The notes beneath the pieces were generated by a model. The model was given only the letters and a program-made list of their open reading frames with translations, had not been told where the DNA came from and ran no database searches. Below are positions 1 to 5,042 of a stretch of DNA of 8,400 bases, piece by piece (position 1 is the first letter of the stretch; each line of letters starts with the position of its first letter). This stretch comes from an uncultured Actinoplanes sp. GTDB lineage: Bacteria; Actinomycetota; Actinomycetes; Mycobacteriales; Micromonosporaceae. The DNA is taken from NCBI GenBank assembly GCA_934667465.1, contig CAKUMG010000206.1, forward strand, positions 1 to 8,400. The letters run 5' to 3'. The translations under genes and the position numbers were made by a program.

Positions 1-1059
1 GCGCAGGTACCGCTCGACGGGCCGGTCCGGATAGAGCCCGGCCGCGGCGTGGATCTCCATGGCGTTGCGGGCCGAGTCGAGCGCGGACTCGACGTTGACG
101 AACTTGGCGTTCATGAGCTCCGCGTCGCAGGGCAGCCCCTGGTCGAGCGTGTGCACCGCGTGGTAGGCCGCCAGCCGCGCGGTCATCAGCCGGGACTGCA
201 TCTGGCCGAGCTTGAGCTTGATCGGCAGCAGGTCACCCAGCGGCCTGCCGTAGCGCTGCCGGCCCGCGACGAACGCGGTGGTCTCCTCGACCAGGGCCTG
301 GTGGATGCCGAGCGAGACCGCGGTCAGGTTCGCCCGGCCGTACAGGATGCTCGAGGAGTAGGCGACCGCCAGGCCGTCACCCTCCGCACCCAGCCGGTTC
401 GCGGCGGGGACCCGGCAGTCGTCGAAGATCAGCTCGCCGAAGCTGAAGCCGTGCAGGCCCATCGCGGAGCGGTGCGCGCCGAGGGCGAAGCCGGGGCGGC
501 CGGCCTCGACCAGGAACGCGGTCAGCCCGCGCGAGCCGGGCCCGGTCCGCACGACCACGCCGTGCAGGTCGCCGACGTGGCTGTTGCCGACGAAGACCTT
601 GCCGCCGTTGAGGATGTAGTCGTCGCCGTCCCGTACGGCCGTGGTCGTCATGCCGAGGACGTGGCCGCCGGACTGCTCCTCGGTCACCGCGATCGTGGGC
701 AGGCAGTCGCCGCGGGCGATCCGGGGCAGCCAGGCCGCGCGCTGCGCCGCGTCGCCGAAGTGCAGGATCTTGGCGACGCCGAGCTGGGAGGCCTGGACCA
801 TCGCGCCCATCGCGCCGCTGACCCGGGCGAGCTCCTCGATCACGACGGTCTTGGCGAGATGGCCGAGGCCCATCCCGCCGTACTCCTCCCCGATCGTCAC
901 CCCGATCCAGCCCTGCCGGGCGATCAGCCGGGCGAGATCGTGCTCGACCGTCCGCGCGGCCTCCATCTCGCCGACCCGCAGCCGGACCTCGGCCTCCGCG
1001 AACGCCCGCACCTCCTTGCGCAGCCGTTCGTGACGTTCGGTCAGGAAGTAGGAATCCAC
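1..1059 (-). CDS. Acyl-CoA dehydrogenase family protein, 3' end cut off by window edge
   Basis: Flavoprotein of the acyl-CoA dehydrogenase (ACAD) fold, expected to oxidise an acyl thioester at the alpha-beta bond in the cytoplasm. 353 residues are visible; the family is usually about 380, so roughly the last 25-30 are missing, including the usual IYEGT region that carries the catalytic Glu in many members. Visible signatures: the N-terminal helical domain with EEYGGMG (58-64); the flavin-contact stretch AVTEEQSGGH (124-133), a variant of the usual TEPxAGSD; the beta-domain motif YILNGGKVFVGNS (148-160); and RQRYGRPLG (267-275) with the C-terminal helical domain, including AAAGLYPDRPVERYLR (338-353). 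The GTG start at 1059 follows GAGGAG at a 5-base spacing. The substrate cannot be told. The altered flavin loop means a specialised-metabolism ACAD is possible. It is divergent from trmB. Confidence 0.93.
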   Translation of the reverse strand, partial: MDSYFLTERHERLRKEVRAFAEAEVRLRVGEMEAARTVEHDLARLIARQGWIGVTIGEEYGGMGLGHLAKTVVIEELARVSGAMGAMVQASQLGVAKILHFGDAAQRAAWLPRIARGDCLPTIAVTEEQSGGHVLGMTTTAVRDGDDYILNGGKVFVGNSHVGDLHGVVVRTGPGSRGLTAFLVEAGRPGFALGAHRSAMGLHGFSFGELIFDDCRVPAANRLGAEGDGLAVAYSSSILYGRANLTAVSLGIHQALVEETTAFVAGRQRYGRPLGDLLPIKLKLGQMQSRLMTARLAAYHAVHTLDQGLPCDAELMNAKFVNVESALDSARNAMEIHAAAGLYPDRPVERYLR

Positions 1060-1192
1060 TGCAGCTCCTCGTAGGGTTCGGCAGACGGCGGAGAGACATC
1101 ACGGAAACGCTTCCCCCGTCGGGCGATCCCCGCGAACCACTCCACATTGGAATGGCTCCGGAGACGGAAAGCAAGCATCCATAACCACGCAG

Positions 1193-1213
1193 TGATCGAA
1201 TTGGCGCCGATCA
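1193..1213. promoter_or_regulatory. Candidate operator: inverted repeat TGATCG-N9-CGATCA
   Basis: Two perfect 6-base arms (1193-1198 and 1208-1213) flank a 9-base AT-containing spacer. The site sits 134 bases ahead of the acyl-CoA dehydrogenase start and 138 bases ahead of trmB. The size and symmetry suit a dimeric repressor such as a TetR-family protein, and ACAD genes are often controlled by such proteins. No regulator gene is seen in the window, so this is only a candidate. Confidence 0.3.
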
Positions 1214-1334
1214 TGCAAAAAACCCCTGATTCCGTACGCCGCGCAGCCCGCGATTTTCCGTGACGAACCCCGGCCGGGCACCTCACCGCAGTCACCCCCG
1301 CGGCGTCGCTGTCCGTGACCGCGGCGACTCCCCG

Positions 1335-1340
1335 TATCGT
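1335..1340 (+). promoter_or_regulatory. Possible -10 box TATCGT ahead of trmB
   Basis: TATCGT fits the actinobacterial TAnnnT -10 pattern. A start about 7 bases downstream would leave only a few leader bases before the ATG at 1351, giving an almost leaderless message. No convincing -35 is seen at the usual distance. The alternative reading is that GGGTG at 1341-1345 is a weak ribosome binding site. Confidence 0.3.
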
Positions 1341-1350
1341 GGGTGACCTG

Positions 1351-2034
1351 ATGAGCGAGACGACCGAGCGACCCATCCGCACCTTCCACCCGCGCCGCGG
1401 CCGCATGAGCAACCGGCACGCCGACGCGTTCGCCGAACTGTGGCCCCGCCTCGGCCTCACGGTGCAGGACGGTGACCGCACCCCGCTCGACCTGACCGAA
1501 CTGTTCGGGCGCGACGCCCCCCGCGTCCTCGAGATCGGCTTCGGCATGGGCGAGGGCACCGCCGCCATGGCCGCCGCCGACCCGGGCCGCGACTACCTGG
1601 CCATCGAGGTGCACACCCCGGGCATCGCCAACCTCCTCGCCCTGGCCGGCGACCGGGGCCTCACCAACCTCCGCGTGGCCCACGGTGACGCCATGGAACT
1701 GGTCCGCCGCCTCGCCCCGGCCTCCCTCGACGCGGTCCACGCCTTCTTCCCGGACCCGTGGCCCAAGGCCCGCCACCACAAGCGCAGGCTGATCCAGCCC
1801 GCCAACGTCGCCCTCCTCCGCGACCGCCTCGCCCCGGGCGGCACCCTGCACTGCGCCACCGACTGGGCCGACTACGCCGACGGCATGGCCGAAACCCTCA
1901 CCGCCGACCCGGACCTGGTCAACGCCCACGACGGCTTCGCACCCCGGCCGGACTCCCGCCCCCTGACGAAGTTCGAGCGCCGAGGCATCGCGGCGGGCCG
2001 TCAGATCTTCGACCTCGTCTACCGCCGCCGCTGA
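1351..2034 (+). CDS. trmB: tRNA (guanine-N7-)-methyltransferase
   Basis: Transfers a methyl group from S-adenosylmethionine to N7 of guanine 46 in the variable loop of tRNAs; it is cytosolic. The 227-residue protein has all the expected TrmB landmarks: the N-terminal FHPRRGRMSNRHADAF region (12-27), SAM-binding motif I EIGFGMGEGT (61-70), an acidic residue in AIEVHTP (84-90), HGDA (111-114), the catalytic FPDPWPK (133-139) followed by a HHKRRL basic stretch, a TDWADYADGM segment (170-179), and the C-terminal PLTKFERRG (204-212) that contributes to substrate binding. Length is typical. I chose ATG 1351; a GTG 12 codons upstream (1315) is in frame but adds a non-conserved extension and overlaps the possible promoter. 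The gene is monocistronic here and convergent with the DUF6308-like gene. Confidence 0.96.
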   Translation: MSETTERPIRTFHPRRGRMSNRHADAFAELWPRLGLTVQDGDRTPLDLTELFGRDAPRVLEIGFGMGEGTAAMAAADPGRDYLAIEVHTPGIANLLALAGDRGLTNLRVAHGDAMELVRRLAPASLDAVHAFFPDPWPKARHHKRRLIQPANVALLRDRLAPGGTLHCATDWADYADGMAETLTADPDLVNAHDGFAPRPDSRPLTKFERRGIAAGRQIFDLVYRRR

Positions 2035-2035
2035 C

Positions 2036-2058
2036 CCCCGCTGTGGGGCCGCGCGGCC
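2036..2058 (+). terminator. Candidate GC-rich hairpin(s) just after trmB
   Basis: Two bases after the trmB stop lies CCCC (2036-2039) pairing with GGGG (2045-2048). It partly overlaps a perfect 12-base palindrome, GGCCGCGCGGCC (2047-2058). No U-tract follows, which is common for actinomycete terminators. Hairpins arise easily by chance at this GC content. Confidence 0.3.
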
Positions 2059-2186
2059 TCATCCCGGCAAGAGCCCGCCGCCGCGACCGCGCCGATGCCG
2101 GGCGCGTGGACCAGCGCGCCGGGGAGGGTCCTACGGTTCCCGCACGGCCCCTTCGCTCGGGGTATGAACTCCCGCGGATCGGGTGC

Positions 2187-2798
2187 TCAGATCTCCCGGC
2201 GGGCGGCGATGGCCGTGCCCGAGCCGCTGTCCCGCATCCAGATCGCGACGTCGAGCAGGCGCAACAGACTGGGCGACCCGACGCCGGACGGGCGCAGCTC
2301 CTCGATCCGTACCCGGAGTGCCTCGTCCTCGAGCGCTTCTGCCAGCGTCGCCCAGAACCGGCCTTTCGGCGGGGCGAGTACGCGTAGCACGACCCGATCG
2401 TGAATGGGTACGAGCCGTGGCCGCTTGCGCGCCAGCAACTTGCTCGCGGTCACCGAGCCCACGCCGTCGAGCTTCCTCAAGCTCTCCTGGAAGTCGGTCG
2501 CCGCCTGCAGGACGCGGGCGTCGGCCTGCCACAGATCGATGTCGGCCGGGACGGCGGCGAGGTGCCCGTCGAACCTGCCGGGTTCGAGCAGCTGCCGGAG
2601 GGCAGGAGGGCGCCAGCTGATGTCCAGCAACGTGGTGGCGAGCAGGTCGTCGCGGGTGACGACGCCGGGCGGGTTGTCGCCGAGCAGGTCGAAGGTCTCG
2701 CCCGCGAACGGGCCGCCGGGGCGGAAGTAAGCCTCGACAAGCCGCTCGATGCCCGGGGTGGCAAGTACCTCGTCGATCCGGGACCGGAAAGAATCCAT
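2187..2798 (-). CDS. DUF6308-like protein with a helix-hairpin-helix-like segment
   Basis: The 203-residue product resembles, from memory, the actinobacterial DUF6308 family, whose function is unknown. Supporting features: FAGETFDLLGDNP (31-43) followed by a TRDDLLATTLLDISW stretch (48-62), ADIDLW (85-90), and the signature DGVGSVTASKLLARKRPRL (111-129) leading into VPIHDRVV (130-137), then FWATL (148-152) and a C-terminal LLDVAIWM (181-188). The GVGxVTASKLLA segment looks like the hairpin of helix-hairpin-helix nucleic-acid-binding proteins such as DNA glycosylases, but no catalytic residue set can be assigned. ATG 2798 is the only sensible start; the nearest purine-rich site (GAGGG) is about 15 bases away, so initiation is weak or leaderless. 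The frame stays open upstream into the stem-loop region, which looks non-coding. No partner gene is adjacent. Confidence 0.75.
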   Translation of the reverse strand: MDSFRSRIDEVLATPGIERLVEAYFRPGGPFAGETFDLLGDNPPGVVTRDDLLATTLLDISWRPPALRQLLEPGRFDGHLAAVPADIDLWQADARVLQAATDFQESLRKLDGVGSVTASKLLARKRPRLVPIHDRVVLRVLAPPKGRFWATLAEALEDEALRVRIEELRPSGVGSPSLLRLLDVAIWMRDSGSGTAIAARREI

Positions 2799-2899
2799 AG
2801 CGGAATCTTGGCACCCTCGGCGGAATGGTGAAGCTCTCGGGCTTCCCGCCGCTGCATCGATCAACGCCCGCGTATCCTCCCTCGTGGACGCGTCCGGCA

Positions 2900-3022
2900 C
2901 CGAGGGATCCAGCTCGGTAGTGCGGCTGCCTCCCCGGCTCTGTTCGGGGGTGGTTCCCGGGCTGAAAGCCGGGGGCCCAACCATCGGCAGGACTTCGCCG
3001 AGGGCCAAGAGCGTCCCCTGCC
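2900..3022. other. Cluster of four consecutive stem-loops (possible structured RNA or terminators)
   Basis: This lies in the 309-base gene-free stretch between 2798 and 3108. In + coordinates four stems follow each other: CCGAG 2900-2904 with CTCGG 2913-2917; CCCCG 2932-2936 with CGGGG 2945-2949; GGTT 2952-2955 with AACC 2979-2982, enclosing CCC(G)GGCT-GAA-AGCCGGG; and GGCAGG 2986-2991 with CCTGCC 3017-3022. Either strand could form them. On the minus strand it would lie 100-220 bases upstream of the DUF6308-like start, as a leader element, or just past the remnant ending at 3108, as termination signals. I could not match it to a known riboswitch. Chance pairing in GC-rich DNA is a real alternative. 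Confidence 0.3.
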
Positions 3023-3107
3023 AGCGCCGGACGCGTCCCTTCAACGCAATCCGAACCGGCAAGGCCGCCGCCCAGGGCACGCAGCGTAATCGATGTCTTC
3101 GAGCCGA

Positions 3108-3325
3108 TCAGCTGATTCGTTCCCAGTCGGACCAGTCGATTCCGTGGGGGTACGTGCGCTGCCACAGATTCCCGGACCTGGCGACCGCGATGATGCGCCA
3201 ACTACCCGAGCCCACCACCAGGATTCGTATCGATCTGGTTCGAGGAGGTTCGTCAGCAGGTTGACCACCGCCCCGATCCCCGCTGTGAGCACGGCAAGCA
3301 TCAACGCCTGATTGTTGCGAGGCAT
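3108..3325 (-). pseudogene. Frameshifted small membrane protein with PLL-like propeller tail (remnant)
   Basis: From the ATG at 3325, which has AGAGG 10 bases upstream, the frame reads MPRNNQALMLAVLTAG, then a hydrophobic segment (about residues 8-28), then a WWW motif at 36-38. Read on, it becomes low-complexity and unlike a protein until the stop at 3041 (94 residues). In the next frame, starting around 3216 and stopping at 3108, a sensible sequence takes over: ILVVGSGSWRIIAVARSG followed by NLWQRTYPHGIDWSDWERIS. That tail matches the pattern of PLL/tectonin-like beta-propeller repeats (LWxR..., WSDWE). The simplest reading is one indel near 3215-3220 in a gene for an N-terminally anchored propeller protein, although a single blade is too little for a full propeller. 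A real 94-residue product or two unrelated fragments are alternatives. Confidence 0.45.
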
Positions 3326-3575
3326 GACCGACGCACCTCTCTCGAGCCGCTTCCGGGAGGAGGCACACACTAGCCACGCCGCCCGGTCGGCGCATGCTTC
3401 TGTAGTTCTGCCGGGTGATTCGGCGTGCCGCCGGTCAGGAACTCGGCGGTGGGGGACTGTGGGTGGCCGGGACCACGCTCAGAGCCGCGCTCAAAAGGGG
3501 CGGTCCACGTGGGCGGGGGGCCAACCGACCTTGACCGCCTCCGGCGCGAAGCAGAAACTACTCACCGTTGCATAA
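3326..3575. other. Divergent spacer upstream of the SRPBCC gene
   Basis: This 250-base region has no credible gene. It contains the ribosome binding site of the minus-strand remnant, a CCACGTGG palindrome at 3505-3512, and a candidate promoter for the plus-strand gene at 3531-3559. Nothing else is recognised in it. Confidence 0.5.
3531..3559 (+). promoter_or_regulatory. Candidate promoter of the SRPBCC gene (TTGACC-N17-GAAACT)
   Basis: TTGACC (3531-3536) matches the -35 consensus at 5 of 6 positions. It lies 17 bases ahead of GAAACT (3554-3559), which keeps the A and T of TAnnnT. Transcription would begin around 3566, only about 10 bases before the GTG at 3576. That agrees with the lack of a good Shine-Dalgarno site there. 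Confidence 0.4.
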
Positions 3576-4091
3576 GTGACTACTGAAGAGCGTGGGGTCG
3601 AGTTGGTCCGGAACGTGCACGAGCGCCGGCTTCCCCGGCCCGCCCAACGCTGTGCCCCGCTGATCGACTCGCTGGCGGGGCCTTCCGACGTGTTGTGGCC
3701 CTCGAACCGCTGGCCGGCGATGCGTTTCGACCGCCCGCTTGGCGTCGGGGCGGCTGGTGGTCACGGGCCGGTCAGGTACCGCGTCGAGCAGTACGAGCCG
3801 GGGACTCGAGTCCGTTTCCGTTTCACGGCGCCGCGCGGCTTCGAGGGCTTCCACGAGTTCGAGCTGATCCCGGTCACCGAAGGCGAGTGTCTGGTCCGCC
3901 ACTCGCTGGTGGCGCGGATGGGATGGCCCGCGGCGTTGACGTTCCCGCTGTTCTACCGGCCGCTTCATGACGCGCTGATCGAAGACGCCCTGGACGACGC
4001 GGCGCGCTTTGCCGGGAGCCCGGTCGCCGCGAATCGGCGGTGGTCGAGGTGGGTCCGGGTGTTGCGGTGGGCTGCGAAGAAAGCCAGGTGA
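3576..4091 (+). CDS. SRPBCC (START/Bet v 1-like) family protein
   Basis: 171 residues resembling cytosolic SRPBCC proteins, a fold with a deep hydrophobic pocket that binds small or lipid-like ligands; the ligand here is unknown. Recognisable parts: the first strand VRNVHERRL (11-19), a helical LIDSLAGPSDVLWPSNRWP stretch (29-47), GGHGPVRYRVEQYEPG (61-76), the strand RVRFRFTAPRGFEGFHEFEL (78-97), and the long C-terminal helix PLFYRPLHDALIEDALDDAA (124-143). A basic tail follows (RRWSRWVRVLRW, 154-165). GTG 3576 is the longest supported start; TTG 3603 and GTG 3615 are possible because homology seems to begin near residue 8-11 and no strong ribosome binding site selects 3576. Its TGA abuts the stop of the convergent membrane gene with no spacer. 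Confidence 0.8.
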   Translation: MTTEERGVELVRNVHERRLPRPAQRCAPLIDSLAGPSDVLWPSNRWPAMRFDRPLGVGAAGGHGPVRYRVEQYEPGTRVRFRFTAPRGFEGFHEFELIPVTEGECLVRHSLVARMGWPAALTFPLFYRPLHDALIEDALDDAARFAGSPVAANRRWSRWVRVLRWAAKKAR

Positions 4092-4724
4092 TCAGAAAGC
4101 GGTCGCGGCGGTGAGGCCGCCCGCGACGATCAGGACGACGGCCCAGAGGCGGTCGATGTTGAACCAGGCGCGGCGGAGGACGGCGACGCCCAGGTAGGAG
4201 TAGACGACGAGGGCGCACAGCCCCATCACCAGCAGCATGGCGACGGTGTGGACGCCCGCCGCCAGCAGGCCGGTCAGGGCGCCCCCGCCCACCGGCCCGG
4301 CGAGGTGGTGGTGGCCGGCCACGGCGGGAGTCGTGGCGAGGACCGGCAGGAGCATGAGGCCGGCGCCGCGGGCCGAGGAGACCAGGAACGACCAGCCGCC
4401 GAGCTGGGCCGGGGACAGGCGCATGCCCGTCCAGCGGAAGTGCCGTTCCGAGAGCAGCCGCCACAGGCCGAAGCCGATCAGGACGGTGCCGCCCGCGACG
4501 GCCACCGCGTTGCCGGTGACGGCGGAGGAGGTTGCGGAGACCACTGCCGCCACGATCGCGACCGAGGCGAGGTGCCCGGCCGCGATCGGGGGCAGAGCCG
4601 TCCAGATCCGCGTACGGGAGGCTTCTTGCAGGCCTCTCGCCACCGCGAAAAGCCAGCCCATCGCGGGGTTGAGGCCGTGGAAGGCGCCCAGGGCCGCGAG
4701 GGCGAGCAGTTGACCAGCCGTCAC
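4092..4724 (-). CDS. Multi-pass membrane protein, NicO/UreH-like putative transporter
   Basis: An integral membrane protein of 210 residues with about six hydrophobic segments (roughly 4-28, 44-63, 72-90, 108-133, 145-178, 192-208). The first carries GAFHGLNPAMGWLF (13-26) and the second a GH pair (50-51). His plus small or Pro residues within early helices recall the HxxxP/GH patterns of NicO/RcnA-type nickel-cobalt exporters and UreH/SafE-like proteins, but the match is loose and the substrate is unknown. A loop holds HHH (138-140). The GTG at 4724 overlaps the TGA of the damaged SBP56 frame as GTGA, typical of translational coupling. A GTG at 4757 would add eleven residues encoded inside the SBP56 fragment. 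Its own stop directly abuts the SRPBCC stop. Confidence 0.75.
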   Translation of the reverse strand: MTAGQLLALAALGAFHGLNPAMGWLFAVARGLQEASRTRIWTALPPIAAGHLASVAIVAAVVSATSSAVTGNAVAVAGGTVLIGFGLWRLLSERHFRWTGMRLSPAQLGGWSFLVSSARGAGLMLLPVLATTPAVAGHHHLAGPVGGGALTGLLAAGVHTVAMLLVMGLCALVVYSYLGVAVLRRAWFNIDRLWAVVLIVAGGLTAATAF

Positions 4725-4983
4725 GGGTAGCAGTAGGAGTCGGACGAGGCGTCGCACGCGTTCCAGCCGAAGTGGTGCAGCTCGTCGCCGGTGTGCGGGA
4801 GGTCGGTCCAGCCCACCACTTCGCCGTACGCGGCGGAGTCCGGATCCGTGTCGACGACGGCGATCGCGTCGGGCTGCTGGCCGGTGCGGTCGAACGCGGC
4901 GACGTGGCGAGCGTCTCGGGTGGGGCCGTCGACGCGTCGCGTGGTGAGGGATAGAACGTGGGGTCGGGTGTCCAGGTCGCCAT
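4721..4983 (-). pseudogene. Remnant of a methanethiol oxidase / selenium-binding protein (SBP56) gene
   Basis: SBP56-family proteins are about 450-470 residues long and oxidise methanethiol. Here the frame from ATG 4983 gives MATWTPDPTFYPSPRDASTA then PPETLA, a typical N-terminus. It then loses phase: one base seems missing between 4906 and 4905, where GCC-TAC-GTC would be expected and GCC-ACGTC is read. In the next frame the family sequence resumes as VAAFDRTGQQPDAIAVVDTD, then GEVVGWTDLPHTGDELHHFG and WNAC, the conserved His/Cys region near residue 75-80. Directly after it come DASSDSYCYP and a stop. That tail resembles the C-terminal end of SBP56 proteins (GGDxxSDxxx), so the interior, about 370 codons, appears deleted. 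An ATG at 4990 could still translate the second frame (89 residues), so a small product is possible. It lies 59 bases downstream of the kinase stop. Confidence 0.8.
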
Positions 4984-5042
4984 TCCCCATCGTCGTGCCG
5001 CGGCCGCCGGCATGACCAGGGTCGCCAGTTGCGGACTCTGAC

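Larger units (their letters stand above)
1060..1350. other. Divergent intergenic region between acyl-CoA dehydrogenase and trmB
   Basis: This 291-base spacer is less GC-rich than the flanking genes. It holds the Shine-Dalgarno site of the dehydrogenase gene (1065-1070 read on the minus strand), a six-base-arm inverted repeat at 1193-1213, an A6 run at about 1216-1222, and a TATCGT box just ahead of trmB. A 57-codon minus-strand frame (1041-1214) lies here with an AGGGG upstream. Its third positions are not G/C-biased, so I do not call it a gene. Both neighbouring genes presumably have their promoters here. Confidence 0.6.

Noticed and set aside
1041..1214. 57-codon minus-strand frame with AGGGG eight bases before its ATG, overlapping the dehydrogenase start
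   Set aside because: Third codon positions lack the strong GC bias of real genes here, it contains rare codons including TTA, it overlaps the well-supported dehydrogenase start, and its sequence matches nothing I know.
2881..3030. Resemblance of parts of the stem-loop region to a c-di-AMP (ydaO) or cobalamin riboswitch
   Set aside because: Only short fragments look similar; the conserved core motifs are not found in the right order on either strand, and the downstream gene is not of a type usually controlled by them.
3505..3512. CCACGTGG palindrome as a regulator site
   Set aside because: It is only eight bases long, short palindromes are frequent in GC-rich DNA, and no matching regulator or second copy is apparent.
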